Below are positions 1 to 8,560 of a stretch of DNA of 64,000 bases, piece after piece (position 1 is the stretch's first letter; each line of letters starts with the position of its first letter). The notes below the pieces were generated by a model, which saw only the letters and a list, made by a program, of their open reading frames with translations, was not told the DNA's origin and did no database searches. The stretch is taken from contig NZ_CP162495.1 in NCBI RefSeq assembly GCF_040939125.1, positions 2,108,001 through 2,172,000 on the forward strand, written 5' to 3'. The position numbers were made by a program, and so were the translations under genes. Origin of the DNA: Clostridium sp. BJN0013 (GTDB lineage Bacteria; Bacillota; Clostridia; Clostridiales; Clostridiaceae).

Positions 1-213
1 ATTGAATATTAAAAAGATATATCCATCAAAAAAACTTATTTTTGGTACCTGTGAAAAACTTTTACACTCATCTATCGTTTCTCTGTCTACTGGTATAAAA
101 TCCTCTAATCTGTCAATTTCATCTATAGATAAAATTATCCAATAATGATTATCCATAAGATCAATATTTCTGGCAATTTCCCGGAAATCATTATCTATAT
201 TTAATATTCTCAC
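1..213 (-). CDS. CorA-like divalent cation transporter, N-terminal part (cut by window edge)
   Basis: The minus strand is open from a GTG at 213 to the window edge (71 codons) behind a GGTGGTG ribosome binding site. The peptide has a run of the type ETIDECKSF..VPKISFFDGY..LIFN. This resembles the soluble N-terminal domain of CorA-type Mg2+ and metal-ion channels, where a 'pk.d.y.dy.f.vl' strand is usual. The C-terminal membrane helices and the GMN motif would lie outside the window, so the family call rests on a short segment. The gene is divergent from the deacetylase at 478. Confidence 0.5.
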   Translation of the reverse strand, partial: MRILNIDNDFREIARNIDLMDNHYWIILSIDEIDRLEDFIPVDRETIDECKSFSQVPKISFFDGYIFLIFN

Positions 214-477
214 AAAAAACACCACCAATAAAAACTACAGCTTATAATTTAGGCATTTAAAAATACAATTTATGAATTCCAATCTATATATCTGTCACCT
301 AGTATAAGTTCAGCTTATATTAGTGTGTTAATTTTAATCATAAATAATTCGTTATTTCTAATAGATATAATTTTATCAGCTTTTTTACTGTGTATACTGC
401 AAGAAGTACTGACAATGGAAGCTAACAAAAATCAACTAAACTCATATTATATAAATATAAATTATTAGGGGGTTCTT

Positions 478-1320
478 ATGATACCATATTTTATAAAATT
501 CACAGATGTAATGGATTTAATTCTTGCTAATCCTTATTTAAATCTTCCATATGTAAGGCCTGGTATTACGATGTTTACACCTTTACCTTTATATAGATTT
601 ATTACTTATAATATTCTTGGCAGCACAAATAAAATAAGTAAAGCTCAAATGAATGCTTTAACTGTATGGAGAAAATATATTGTTCAGCTTGCAAAAAATC
701 ATTCAAAGGAAATGTATATTAATGGATCACCCATAGAAAATAATGTAAGTTTAACATTTGATGATGGTCCCGATTCATCAGTAACACCTAGAATACTAGA
801 TATCTTAAAAAGTAATAATATAAAAGCTAATTTTTTCTTTGTAGGAACTCAAATAAACTACTTTCCCAATATGGTAAAAAGAGCCTATGATGAAGGACAT
901 TTAATATTGAACCATAGTTGGAATCATCCATATTTCACTAAAATAAACATTAAAAGAATACAAGATGAGATTATTCTTACTGAAAATAAAATAAAGGATA
1001 TTATTGGTAAAAGGCCTACTTTAGTGAGACCTCCATATGGAGCAACAGATGAAAAAGTTTTAACTGCAGTTAGTGGAACAAATAATAAAATTGTCATTTG
1101 GTCCATTGATTCCATGGATTGGGTTCAGAATATAAATAAACAAACTATTGTAAAAAACATACTGGATAATGTAAGGCCAGGTGATATTATTTTAATGCAC
1201 AGCAGCCTGGGACATAAAATAAATATAGAGGTTTTACCAGAAATTATAAATGAATTAAAAAGAAAGGGTTATAGAATTGTTGATTTAAGCGTATTGCTAA
1301 AAATAAATCCATATAAATAA
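478..1320 (+). CDS. polysaccharide deacetylase (NodB/CE4 family)
   Basis: 280 aa. The enzyme should hydrolyse N-acetyl groups from a cell-wall or secreted glycan. The NodB domain covers about residues 88-270 and shows the family motifs in order: TFDDGPD (catalytic base and metal Asp), HSWNHP (the metal-binding HxxxH), RPPYG, and a late LMHSS motif with the catalytic His. The first ~85 residues match no domain I recognise and contain no clear signal peptide, although CE4 enzymes usually act outside the cell. A strong TTAGGGGG ribosome binding site fixes the ATG. The gene stands alone, and its substrate cannot be read from sequence. Confidence 0.9.
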   Translation: MIPYFIKFTDVMDLILANPYLNLPYVRPGITMFTPLPLYRFITYNILGSTNKISKAQMNALTVWRKYIVQLAKNHSKEMYINGSPIENNVSLTFDDGPDSSVTPRILDILKSNNIKANFFFVGTQINYFPNMVKRAYDEGHLILNHSWNHPYFTKINIKRIQDEIILTENKIKDIIGKRPTLVRPPYGATDEKVLTAVSGTNNKIVIWSIDSMDWVQNINKQTIVKNILDNVRPGDIILMHSSLGHKINIEVLPEIINELKRKGYRIVDLSVLLKINPYK

Positions 1321-1566
1321 AATAATTATAACAGTCTTAACCTCCCTTTCTGAAAGATGCTAAATTTATAGGACTTAATTGTACAATCTATATGCCAGTT
1401 ATGTCACAATTATAAATTTTTATACATTATAGATATTTTGCTGGTGAGATAAAAGTTGAAAATAAAGAATAAATTTATCACAGGTATATATTAGTGATTT
1501 AATTAATATAGATGAAATAAATACTGTAACTTAGGACACAGTTATTCTAATATAGAAGGTGATATA

Positions 1567-2016
1567 GTGAAAAATAAAATATATAAGGATATAATTTTAA
1601 TATTTATAATGGGTGCGTTATATATGGTTCTTGAAGGCATGTGGCGTGGATGGACTCATGTAAGTATGTTAGTGGTGGGAGGAATAAGTGCCTTTTTAAT
1701 AGGTAGATTAAATGAACATCCAGTTTTCTATGACCGTAAAATGTGGCAGGAGTGCATCATCGGTACTGCTATAATTCTTGTTTTGGAATTTGCTTCAGGC
1801 ATGGTATTAAATATGTGGCTAAAGCTTGATATATGGGATTATTCTAATACATGGGGTAATTTATATGGCCAGATATGTATACCTTATGCAATATTATGGT
1901 TTATGTTAGTGCCATTTTGTGTATTTGTGGACGACTATTTAAGATATAAACTGTTTGGTGCAAAAAAGCCACTGGAATTATTACAGAATTATAAGGATTT
2001 ATTTACAGGTAACTAG
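1567..2016 (+). CDS. small membrane protein, CmpB-type putative ABC transporter family (PF06541-like)
   Basis: 149 aa starting at a GTG behind GAAGGTGATA. There are about four hydrophobic segments. The stretch WDYSNTWGNLYGQICIPYA, followed by a long membrane segment, is characteristic of the clostridial 'putative ABC-transporter type IV' (CmpB-like) proteins, whose function is unknown. No ATPase or partner is adjacent. A run of T residues follows the stop. The family call comes from the conserved WDYSN..GQIC core; transport activity is unproven for the family. Confidence 0.6.
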   Translation: MKNKIYKDIILIFIMGALYMVLEGMWRGWTHVSMLVVGGISAFLIGRLNEHPVFYDRKMWQECIIGTAIILVLEFASGMVLNMWLKLDIWDYSNTWGNLYGQICIPYAILWFMLVPFCVFVDDYLRYKLFGAKKPLELLQNYKDLFTGN

Positions 2017-2177
2017 AGATTAGAAATGGGCTTTTTTATTTTATGCTTTGCCATTATAAATATTATTTTAAAATATTCTTTTAAGAAAGAGGCTTTTTAA
2101 GGTCTTTTTTTTATCAATTAGTATTTAAAATGTATAGGATATCAGCATATTAAGCCTATTTTTTTGTGTCCAAGATA

Positions 2178-2206
2178 TTGACATAAATTCAATATCTTTT
2201 TACAAT
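2178..2206 (+). promoter_or_regulatory. sigma-A promoter of the DUF169 gene
   Basis: TTGACA at 2178-2183, a 17-base spacer, and TACAAT at 2201-2206. It lies about 120 bases before the start of the DUF169 gene, leaving a fairly long leader. A near-consensus vegetative promoter. Confidence 0.7.
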
Positions 2207-2326
2207 AACATTAATGGTATTAATATCACTTGTGAGATAGTTTATCCATTGTTGAAATCGTTTAAATGGATTTTTCAGGAGTAACAGAAGAATAGCAATA
2301 AATATTTGAAAGAAGGTAATTTTGAT

Positions 2327-3106
2327 ATGGAAAGTAAATTAGCTCAAGCAATTCAAATGAGATACTCACCGGTTGCAGTAGTATTTACCAATGAAAAACC
2401 AGAAGAGGCTATCCAGTTTAAAGAAGGAAAACGTGGTTGCGTAGCAGCAATGTTAAACGGTGCTGCCAAAGGAAAAACAGCTGTATTTAGCCGAAAAACT
2501 TTTGGATGTTATGGCGGCGGTACAGGGCTAGGTTTTGGCAATACCTACAAAAATTTTCCTGGTGGAATAGAATATTTCCTTTCTACAGGAAACAAGAAAT
2601 TTTGCAGCACAGAATTTGGTAAAAACCTTGCCGAACAGATGCCTCACTTAGAGCATGGAGAAGGTTTAAAGAAAAGTCCAGAAATAGCAAAAAAGTTTAT
2701 TGATTCTTTACCAATGGTAGATGTACCTACAGAATATATTATATTTAAACCTCTGGAAAAATTATCTACTAATGAAACACCTCAGGTTATTATATTTTTT
2801 GTTAATCCTGACCAACTTTCTGCGCTGATTGTTATGGCAAATTATGCACGGGAAACAAATGATAATGTCATAGCACCATTTGGTGCTGGTTGCCATCAAA
2901 TAGGCATAATTCCCTACAAAGAAAGTACTTCTGAATCTCCCAAAGCTACTATTGGTCTGACTGACATTGCTGTTAGAACAAAGTTTGATAAGGATATACT
3001 GTCATTTACTGTACCCTATAAGATGTTTATAGAAATGGAATCCAATGTAGAAGGAAGCTTTCTTGAAAAACAGGATTGGATACAAATTTTGAAGAGGAAC
3101 AAATAA
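2327..3106 (+). CDS. DUF169 family protein
   Basis: About 259 aa from the ATG at 2327, which follows a GAAGGT ribosome binding site; an in-frame TTG at 2306 overlaps that site and is less likely. The sequence has the DUF169 pattern: N-terminal 'YSPVAVVFTNEKPEE', a Cys-containing GCVAAML segment, a glycine-rich FGCYGGGTGLGFG loop and a late GAGCHQI segment. DUF169 proteins are common in anaerobes and have no firmly assigned activity. The three conserved cysteines (in GCVA, GCYGG and GCHQ) may bind a metal or cofactor; that is inference. The gene is monocistronic behind its own promoter and ends in a structured repeat. Confidence 0.8.
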   Translation: MESKLAQAIQMRYSPVAVVFTNEKPEEAIQFKEGKRGCVAAMLNGAAKGKTAVFSRKTFGCYGGGTGLGFGNTYKNFPGGIEYFLSTGNKKFCSTEFGKNLAEQMPHLEHGEGLKKSPEIAKKFIDSLPMVDVPTEYIIFKPLEKLSTNETPQVIIFFVNPDQLSALIVMANYARETNDNVIAPFGAGCHQIGIIPYKESTSESPKATIGLTDIAVRTKFDKDILSFTVPYKMFIEMESNVEGSFLEKQDWIQILKRNK

Positions 3107-3114
3107 GCGCAGCA

Positions 3115-3245
3115 ATTAGCTAACACCCTATCTTCTTCAAAGAAAGATAATCATTACTATACCCCTGGATAAACTCTTTTAAGGTTCAGGTAAAGAAAAA
3201 CATTCCTCATGAATAAACTTTACCTGAACCTTTGAATCACTTGAT
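3115..3245. repeat. dispersed structured repeat family B, copy 1
   Basis: It lies between the convergent DUF169 and rsgI genes. It contains the family landmarks 'AGCTAACACCCTATCTTCTTCAAAG', 'CCCCTGGATAA' and a perfect 15-bp inverted repeat (3181-3195 with 3218-3232, core AAGGTTCAGGTAAAG), ending 'AATCACTTGATA'. Related copies are near 6115, 43911 and 61890. The terminal stem could act as a terminator for either gene. Confidence 0.65.
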
Positions 3246-3306
3246 ACTTTCAGATTTTTTAATAAAATTAAGCACTTATGATTTTATTTTTTCAGGTCTT
3301 AATGTT

Positions 3307-4248
3307 TTATTTATGACCATTTGAATTGGAATTTTGTTTAGATAGGTTGTCTTTACTGGAATTATTATTATGGTTATTATCCTCATTTTTATCAGTTCTT
3401 TTCTGAGAATTTTGATCTTCTTTAATTCTATTACTATCTAAATATTGTGATTGTCTTAAATTAGTTTGGCCTCCATCATTATTTTTATCTAAGGTAGAAT
3501 TATTTCCATTAACAGAACCATTTTTTCCCGAAGAACTGTTCTTATTGATATTACTATTTAATTCTTTATTATTATTTTCGTTATTTAATGACTTTACATT
3601 ATTTAACGGATTATTAAATGTATCATTATTAGTAATCTTTGTACTGCTATTTGAATTACTATTTGAGTTCTTATTTAAAATTATATTACCATTAGATTGA
3701 ATCTTAACATTTAAATTAGAAGTTTCTATATTGGATTTAAACTCAGAAATATCTATATTTTTACCACTTATATTAACAGAAATAGTTTTTGTTTTGATAT
3801 AATCCTCATTAATAAATTTATCTTTTTTAGATTCATCAATTATTATTTTTAAACCATTATTGATATTAACATTATTTATTTTTACCTGACTTAATATTTT
3901 ACTGCCATCACCATTTAATGCTTTGGAGGAAATAATTCTGTTTAAGAAGTTTACCTTTAATTCAATATGTGGATTTATATTTACCAGAATTGTAGCTACT
4001 GGACTATAATAAGCCTTCGCACCTCCACCTATAAATAATATAAACATTATACATGCTGCAGCTGCTATTACTTTCCCATTAAGATAAAAAAAATTATGAA
4101 AAACTTCATCTCCTTTAAATATTTCTCCAATATTAGGCTTCTTTCCATTACAGTTTACTTTTATAAATTCACCACAAGAAGTAAGCAAATTAGCATATTT
4201 TCCATTTATACTTATTACTATCCCCTCTTTTTTACCCATCATTTTCAC
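3307..4248 (-). CDS. rsgI: RsgI-type membrane anti-sigma factor
   Basis: 313 aa. Residues ~5-55 form an RsgI N-terminal domain (KEGIVISINGKYANLLTSCGEF..VNC..KPNIGEIFKGDEV) that should bind SigI in the cytoplasm. One membrane helix follows at ~58-78, then the conserved juxtamembrane domain (ATILVNINPHIELKVN..RIISSKALNGDGSKIL). The last ~120 residues are low-complexity Asn/Ser/Lys sequence. Cellulolytic clostridia carry a carbohydrate-binding domain in that position; this one has none, so any sensed ligand is unclear. The gene overlaps the 3' end of sigI by 17 bases, as expected for co-translated sigma/anti-sigma pairs. Confidence 0.88.
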   Translation of the reverse strand: MKMMGKKEGIVISINGKYANLLTSCGEFIKVNCNGKKPNIGEIFKGDEVFHNFFYLNGKVIAAAACIMFILFIGGGAKAYYSPVATILVNINPHIELKVNFLNRIISSKALNGDGSKILSQVKINNVNINNGLKIIIDESKKDKFINEDYIKTKTISVNISGKNIDISEFKSNIETSNLNVKIQSNGNIILNKNSNSNSNSSTKITNNDTFNNPLNNVKSLNNENNNKELNSNINKNSSSGKNGSVNGNNSTLDKNNDGGQTNLRQSQYLDSNRIKEDQNSQKRTDKNEDNNHNNNSSKDNLSKQNSNSNGHK

Positions 4249-4918
4249 CTACTTTTATATTTAAATAAGACTTTATGTAAAGGAAATTCTCACTGTTAAA
4301 TATTATAAATAAAACAATAATATATTTTCTCCATTTATCAATAAATTTTTTATTGAATCCAGTATACATACATATTTGTTTAACAGGTAATTGCTTATTA
4401 TTTAATATGGAATTGCTAATTTCACTATTATTACATATTTTGAAAACAAGCTTTAGAACATTATTTCTTGTATCTTTATGCTTGGGACTATTATTCACAA
4501 GGCTAGTAAAATCAATTTTATATTTTATAAGTTCTTTATTTAATTCAATAATTTCATCTGCTCTATTTTTATTTTCCAGTTCTAATTCAAATTTGGATAT
4601 TGAATTGTTGTTATCTAATTTTTCCATGATATAATCACCATTATCAAAGGTAAGCAAAGGTGAATTTTTATTTTTTCTAAAATAATCAATTAATGCATTT
4701 CTAATTATAACTTTTGCATATGCATAGAAGTTTCCTTTAGATTCTGTATAACTATCACAAGCTTTGTTAAATGCAATTAAAGCAATGCTTAGTTCGTCAT
4801 CATTTTCCCATTGAAGATATCTTTTGGAAATAGTATAGGTACATTTATATATAAAGTTTTTATTTTCACTAATAAATTTATTTCTGTTTTCATAGAACAA
4901 GTGACTGATATTCTGCAT
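4232..4918 (-). CDS. sigI: RNA polymerase sigma factor SigI family
   Basis: 228 aa. The N-terminal part has the SigI signature: a tyrosine-rich helix, then DDELSIALIAFNKACDSY, a G.FYAYAKVIIRNALIDYFRK segment (region 2), and a C-terminal helix-turn-helix-like part (LPVKQICMYTGFNKKFIDKWRKYI) for -35 recognition. SigI factors are extracytoplasmic-stress or polysaccharide-responsive sigma factors held by RsgI. An AGGTGATTTC site precedes the ATG. The upstream region carries a SigI-like promoter pointing at this gene, so it probably autoregulates. Confidence 0.88.
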   Translation of the reverse strand: MQNISHLFYENRNKFISENKNFIYKCTYTISKRYLQWENDDELSIALIAFNKACDSYTESKGNFYAYAKVIIRNALIDYFRKNKNSPLLTFDNGDYIMEKLDNNNSISKFELELENKNRADEIIELNKELIKYKIDFTSLVNNSPKHKDTRNNVLKLVFKICNNSEISNSILNNKQLPVKQICMYTGFNKKFIDKWRKYIIVLFIIFNSENFLYIKSYLNIKVGENDG

Positions 4919-4943
4919 GAAATCACCTCATCTATAAATATTA

Positions 4944-4970
4944 TACGCAATAAATAAAAATTTTAAGGGG
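4944..4970 (-). promoter_or_regulatory. SigI-type promoter of sigI-rsgI (putative autoregulation)
   Basis: Read on the minus strand: CCCC (4970-4967) followed by TTAAAA, then CGTA (4947-4944). The element matches the divergent partner at 4981-5008 in both parts and in spacing when the shared TAAAA is aligned (18 bases from TAAAA start to CGTA in each). C-rich -35 and CG-rich -10 elements are the known hallmark of SigI promoters. Function here is inferred. Confidence 0.55.
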
Positions 4971-4980
4971 AATTTATTAA

Positions 4981-5008
4981 ACCCCCTAAAATATATTAAG
5001 ACATCGTA
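4981..5008 (+). promoter_or_regulatory. SigI-type promoter of the DUF5667 secreted protein gene
   Basis: ACCCCC at 4981-4986, an 18-base spacer starting TAAAA, and CGTA at 5005-5008, about 47 bases before the chosen start codon. It mirrors the element driving sigI in the other direction, which suggests the secreted protein is a SigI target. Confidence 0.6.
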
Positions 5009-5054
5009 TATTTTAATGATTTAGTTAAATGCGTATGTAGAAAGGATGATTAAA

Positions 5055-6104
5055 ATGAAAAAAATAACAATTTTAGTGGCAAGTGTAGTAATGACATTAA
5101 GCATAGGCGGCACAACATTTGCCGCTAATACAGCAACTCTAAAAGATCGGGCTGGTATAACACCAGATAGTATTTTATATCCAGCAGATAAAACAGTTGA
5201 TAGTATAAAAGTTACATTGTGTTTTTCAGATGAAACAAAAGCAGATAAGTTATCTCAAATAGCTCAAGAAAGATTAGGTGAAAGCGAGGTAATGGTAAGT
5301 AAAAATAAGAAGGAGCTTGCAGACACAGCCCTTAATGATTATCAGAGTAATATGGACGCAGCTGAAAATAAAATTGAAGATGCGATAAACAATAATCAAA
5401 CCGTAGATAATCAAGACAAACTCAAAAGACTGGAATATATAGAAAGTAAAATTACTGATAAACAGAAAAAATCCCTTGATGTATTAGCTGCACTTCAGAA
5501 TAAAGTTGGAGATAAAGCAAAAGATGTAGTAGCAAAAGTTATAGAAATGCAGACAGCAAAAAGAGATGCTATACTAGCTCTAAGAAAAGAACGCACAGTT
5601 TATAATAATACTAAAAAACAATATAATGAAGCTAAAGCAGCCATTGAGAAAGCAAAGAAATCGGGAGATGAAACAACAATTAAGGCTGCAGAAGATTTAC
5701 TGCAACAAAAACAACAGGCATTAGATATAGAAAAACAAAATCTCACAAAAGCTATTGAAACAAAAAAAGAAGCCTCTAAGATAAGCGTGGGTAAATTGAT
5801 AAAGGAAACAAAAGAACAGACAAAGAAAGATTCCCAAAATAATGAAAATACACAAACAGGTGAAACAAGTACTACTACATCAACTACAACTGATACTATA
5901 ACAATTGACACTACAACAACAGATACTACTGCAGATTCCACTGTCACTAATTCAACTTCAGTAACCAGTAAGAATGCAAAAAAACAGACATCAGAACCAA
6001 CTATAAAAAGTGAAACTAAAAATGTAGTAACTGATAATAAAAATAAAAAAGAGAACAAAGCAAATAATGTTAATGAACAAAAAAAGGAAAAAACTCAACA
6101 TTAG
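5055..6104 (+). CDS. secreted DUF5667 domain protein with Thr-rich and Lys-rich tail
   Basis: About 349 aa. I place the start at the ATG at 5055 because the AGAAAGG site is 9 bases upstream; an ATG at 5046 touches that site. A signal peptide (~1-24, cleaved near TFAA) leads into a DUF5667 domain (~30-110: 'TPDSILYPADKTVDSIKVTLCFSDETKADKLSQIAQERLGES'). Long charged helical or coiled-coil sequence follows (~110-260), then a Thr/Ser-rich stretch and a Lys/Asn-rich C-terminus typical of wall-associated linkers. No anchor motif (LPXTG) is seen. Its SigI-type promoter ties it to the neighbouring SigI/RsgI circuit, perhaps as an envelope-stress protein (inference). Confidence 0.75.
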   Translation: MKKITILVASVVMTLSIGGTTFAANTATLKDRAGITPDSILYPADKTVDSIKVTLCFSDETKADKLSQIAQERLGESEVMVSKNKKELADTALNDYQSNMDAAENKIEDAINNNQTVDNQDKLKRLEYIESKITDKQKKSLDVLAALQNKVGDKAKDVVAKVIEMQTAKRDAILALRKERTVYNNTKKQYNEAKAAIEKAKKSGDETTIKAAEDLLQQKQQALDIEKQNLTKAIETKKEASKISVGKLIKETKEQTKKDSQNNENTQTGETSTTTSTTTDTITIDTTTTDTTADSTVTNSTSVTSKNAKKQTSEPTIKSETKNVVTDNKNKKENKANNVNEQKKEKTQH

Positions 6105-6114
6105 TTTTATCAAG

Positions 6115-6178
6115 TTCTTCTCAGGTTCAGGTGGAGTTTGCTTATGAGGAGAAATACTTTTCTCCATTTGAACCAAGA
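6115..6178. repeat. dispersed structured repeat family B, partial copy 2
   Basis: Only the distal hairpin is kept: 'GTTCTTCTCAGGTTCAGGTGGAG', then a 24-base loop, then 'CTCCATTTGAACC'. It lies directly after the DUF5667 gene and may end its transcript. Confidence 0.55.
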
Positions 6179-6281
6179 AAAACTTATTAATTAATTTATT
6201 TATGCATTATTCACTATTTCTACAGTTTCATTCAAAACCAAGTGTGAATCTATATCAACCCCATGTCTCTTGGCATAGTAG

Positions 6282-6476
6282 CAAACCTCAAAATGTTCTG
6301 AAGTACATATGGACTTATACTCTCGAAAAATTATAGCTTGGACTCTTACAGAAGCATTAGCTGTTTCCTGTGTTATTGACACAATTAATGAAGCTAAACA
6401 AAATAGGAAGCTGCTTAATCCCCTTATTATACATAGTGACAGAAGCAGTCAGTACGTATGCAAAGAATATAAATAA
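6282..6476 (+). pseudogene. IS3-family transposase (OrfB) fragment
   Basis: The plus-strand frame ending at TAA 6474-6476 reads ..MDLYSRKIIAW..LNPLIIHSDRSSQYVCKEYK. This is the DDE core of IS3/IS150-type OrfB transposases (DLYSRKIVGW and HSDRGSQY). Only about 65 residues remain, with a stop upstream at 6279 and the end lost. It is a relic with no recognisable terminal repeats. Confidence 0.75.
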
Positions 6477-6592
6477 AGAAAGAATATGAAAAAACAGAAA
6501 ACTAGACACGTCAATAGTACGTTAAAATATGGAAAATGATTAGAAGTGAGCTATTCTCATTTTAACTTGTACTTTTTCTTGACATAGCACCA

Positions 6593-6964
6593 ATGCACCC
6601 TCTGTATCCAGCGAAAGATATGAAAGGAATGATGCATCATCATAAGGACTTAATTGAGACTGTTCAGGAGTGTGAGGTCACTTGCGAGCATATGACAACC
6701 ATGATAATTGATAAGCATAATGTTCATATGAGAAAAAAACAGCTCAAATTATTACGCGACTGTGCAGATGTCTGCACATTAATGGCAAAATTTCTTGCTC
6801 GTTATAGTATGTTTTCAAAGTCTCTTGCTAAGTTCTGTGCAATTGTGTGTAAAACTTGCGGAAATGAATGTAAAAAACTTCCTGACGAAGAGTCTCAACG
6901 ATGTGCTCAAATATGCTTTAATTGTGCAAAAGAATGCAAAGAATTTGCAGTTTCAATGATGTAA
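6593..6964 (+). CDS. four-helix-bundle copper-storage protein (Csp-like, DUF326)
   Basis: 123 aa with twelve cysteines in repeated CxxxC spacing: ECEVTCEH, DCADVC, CAIVCKTCGNEC and CAQICFNCAKEC. This is the hallmark of cytosolic Csp proteins, which line the core of a four-helix bundle with thiolates to bind many Cu(I) ions. The His/Met-rich N-terminus (MHPLYPAKDMKGMMHHH) could also bind copper. There is no Tat or Sec signal, so it should be cytosolic (Csp3-like). The start is uncertain: the ATG at 6593 lacks a clear ribosome binding site, and ATGs at 6620 and 6629 follow purine-rich sequence. A strong terminator follows. A multicopper oxidase is the next gene, convergent. Confidence 0.85.
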   Translation: MHPLYPAKDMKGMMHHHKDLIETVQECEVTCEHMTTMIIDKHNVHMRKKQLKLLRDCADVCTLMAKFLARYSMFSKSLAKFCAIVCKTCGNECKKLPDEESQRCAQICFNCAKECKEFAVSMM

Positions 6965-6997
6965 AACAAGAAGTTACTTATAATTTATAATTATCAT

Positions 6998-7045
6998 CTA
7001 TAAAAACAGTTAGTACCATAATAAAGTTATTAACTGTTTTTATAG
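6998..7045 (+). terminator. terminator of the Csp-like gene
   Basis: Perfect 15-bp inverted repeat CTATAAAAACAGTTA / TAACTGTTTTTATAG with an 18-base loop, starting 33 bases after the stop codon; the descending arm is T-rich. Confidence 0.7.
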
Positions 7046-7204
7046 ACTATTCATGTAGCCATTTTTCTACATTCACCATTTACCTCCAATAACTTTCTAC
7101 ATTGTAATAAATGTAGTTGTAACTGCCCAAACTAATTCAGTATCTTAAGAGGTAACAACTGAAAAAACCAACAATTCATCCAATGTTAATTTCTCTTCTT
7201 CTAT

Positions 7205-7256
7205 CATTTGTAAAAATGTTATTATTTCCCCTTAAATAATAACATTTTTACAAATG
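7205..7256. repeat. perfect 23-bp inverted repeat with 6-base loop
   Basis: Left arm 7205-7227 starts CATTTGTAAAAATG; right arm 7234-7256 is its exact reverse complement; the loop is CCCCTT. It is followed by GGGG and not by a T-run, so it is not a standard terminator for the plus strand. It lies alone in the 7046-7503 gap between the convergent copper genes. Confidence 0.6.
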
Positions 7257-7379
7257 GGGGGCTTTATTTTATACAATTCTCTTAGCTTGATGGCTATGGG
7301 GTCTCGCCAACATTTCTCTGAATCATACCAACAGGAATTAAAAAATAGCCTAAAACTAACTACTATCAATACTAAGAAA

Positions 7380-7399
7380 AAAAGGCATTGCTGCCTTTT
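7380..7399 (-). terminator. terminator of the multicopper oxidase (tail of repeat family A)
   Basis: Hairpin AAAAGGCA-TTGC-TGCCTTTT, about 105 bases beyond the stop of the minus-strand oxidase, followed on that strand by a T-run. The hairpin and the sequence after it resemble the tails of family A repeats near 22203 and 36819. Confidence 0.55.
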
Positions 7400-7503
7400 G
7401 AGTTGGTGTACAATATGAGAATATTATGATTTAAAATAGTGTCTTTAAATCTAAACTGTACCCTTTATTTTAAGTAACAATTTTAAAATTCTAATATATT
7501 AAC

Positions 7504-8394
7504 TTATTTATAAACAATAGTTGTAAACATACCTCCTGTTGGATCTGTCATATTGTTGCTCATATGGTGAGGTATATGACAATGAAAGGGCCATATACCT
7601 GGATTATTAGCAAAAAACTCTACATCGTAAGTTTCCCCTGATGCTACATTAATTGCATTCTTTTTCACTCTATTGCGTGGGTGAATTGTGTTTCCATCTG
7701 AAGCTGATACATAAAATTGATGTCCATGAATATGAATTGGATGTCCATCTTCCATAGCATTTCCTAATCTTATTCTCACTGTTTCCCCATAGATTACTTC
7801 TAGTGGAGTAACAAAAGGAAAACACCTTCCATTCATAGTAAAGAAGTTAAAATTATGTGCAAGTGGATCAATATCATACTTACCTTTCTTAACTACTCCC
7901 ATTAGCAGTTCTTCTACTTTAAATTCCTGAAGCATAATAAAGTAGTCTTTATCTATTTTTAAATCATAAGAAGGATCTACTATTATTAATCCTCCTTCTA
8001 ATCCCATCATCTGCTGTTTATGGGCAATATGATGAGTATGGTACATGTGGGTACCTGGTGAATTAATTATTCTAAATCTGTAATCAAAATGTTCTCCTGG
8101 TTCAATTTTAGGTGAAGGCTGTATATCTGGTACTCCATCCATAACATTAGGTACATCTAAACCATGCCAATGAACACTAGTTGGTTCAGGTAATTTATTA
8201 TATACTCTAAAATTAACATAGTCTCCTGGGTAAACTTTAATAGTAGGTCCTGGTGTACTTCCATTGTAACCCCAAGCCTTAATAAATAATCCGGGAAGTA
8301 TTTCTCTTTCTACCTCTTCTGCTACAAGCTCAAAATATTTAACTCCCTTTATTTCCTTATACTTTAAATTAGAAAGATCCGGTGTGATAACCAT
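7504..8394 (-). CDS. two-domain multicopper oxidase
   Basis: 296 aa, about the size of two-cupredoxin-domain oxidases and shorter than three-domain laccases or CueO. All copper motifs are present: HWHG (75-78), HTHH (119-122), HPIHIHGH (~218-225) and the HCHIPHH..M blue-copper/trinuclear motif near residue 273. It should oxidise Cu(I) or phenolic or metal substrates with O2 as acceptor. There is no signal peptide, so it looks cytosolic. AGGAG lies 8 bases before the ATG. The neighbour is a Csp-like copper-storage gene, so copper detoxification is a plausible job. An O2-using oxidase in a presumed strict anaerobe is notable. Confidence 0.88.
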   Translation of the reverse strand: MVITPDLSNLKYKEIKGVKYFELVAEEVEREILPGLFIKAWGYNGSTPGPTIKVYPGDYVNFRVYNKLPEPTSVHWHGLDVPNVMDGVPDIQPSPKIEPGEHFDYRFRIINSPGTHMYHTHHIAHKQQMMGLEGGLIIVDPSYDLKIDKDYFIMLQEFKVEELLMGVVKKGKYDIDPLAHNFNFFTMNGRCFPFVTPLEVIYGETVRIRLGNAMEDGHPIHIHGHQFYVSASDGNTIHPRNRVKKNAINVASGETYDVEFFANNPGIWPFHCHIPHHMSNNMTDPTGGMFTTIVYK

Positions 8395-8560
8395 TAACCA
8401 ATTCTCCTAAAATATTACTTTTACTTTATTAATTTATGTTATATTCCAAAATAAGTGATTTTTGTCTTTTCTTAAAATTTTATTATCATATTAGTTTCTT
8501 TAGATTTTCTAAATAACTTTATAATATAAGCGAGTAAATTAATTAATAATCCATCTTTAT

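Noticed and set aside
6200-6382. Minus-strand frame of 60 codons
   Set aside because: It is the antisense of the IS3 transposase relic, which has clear family motifs on the plus strand.
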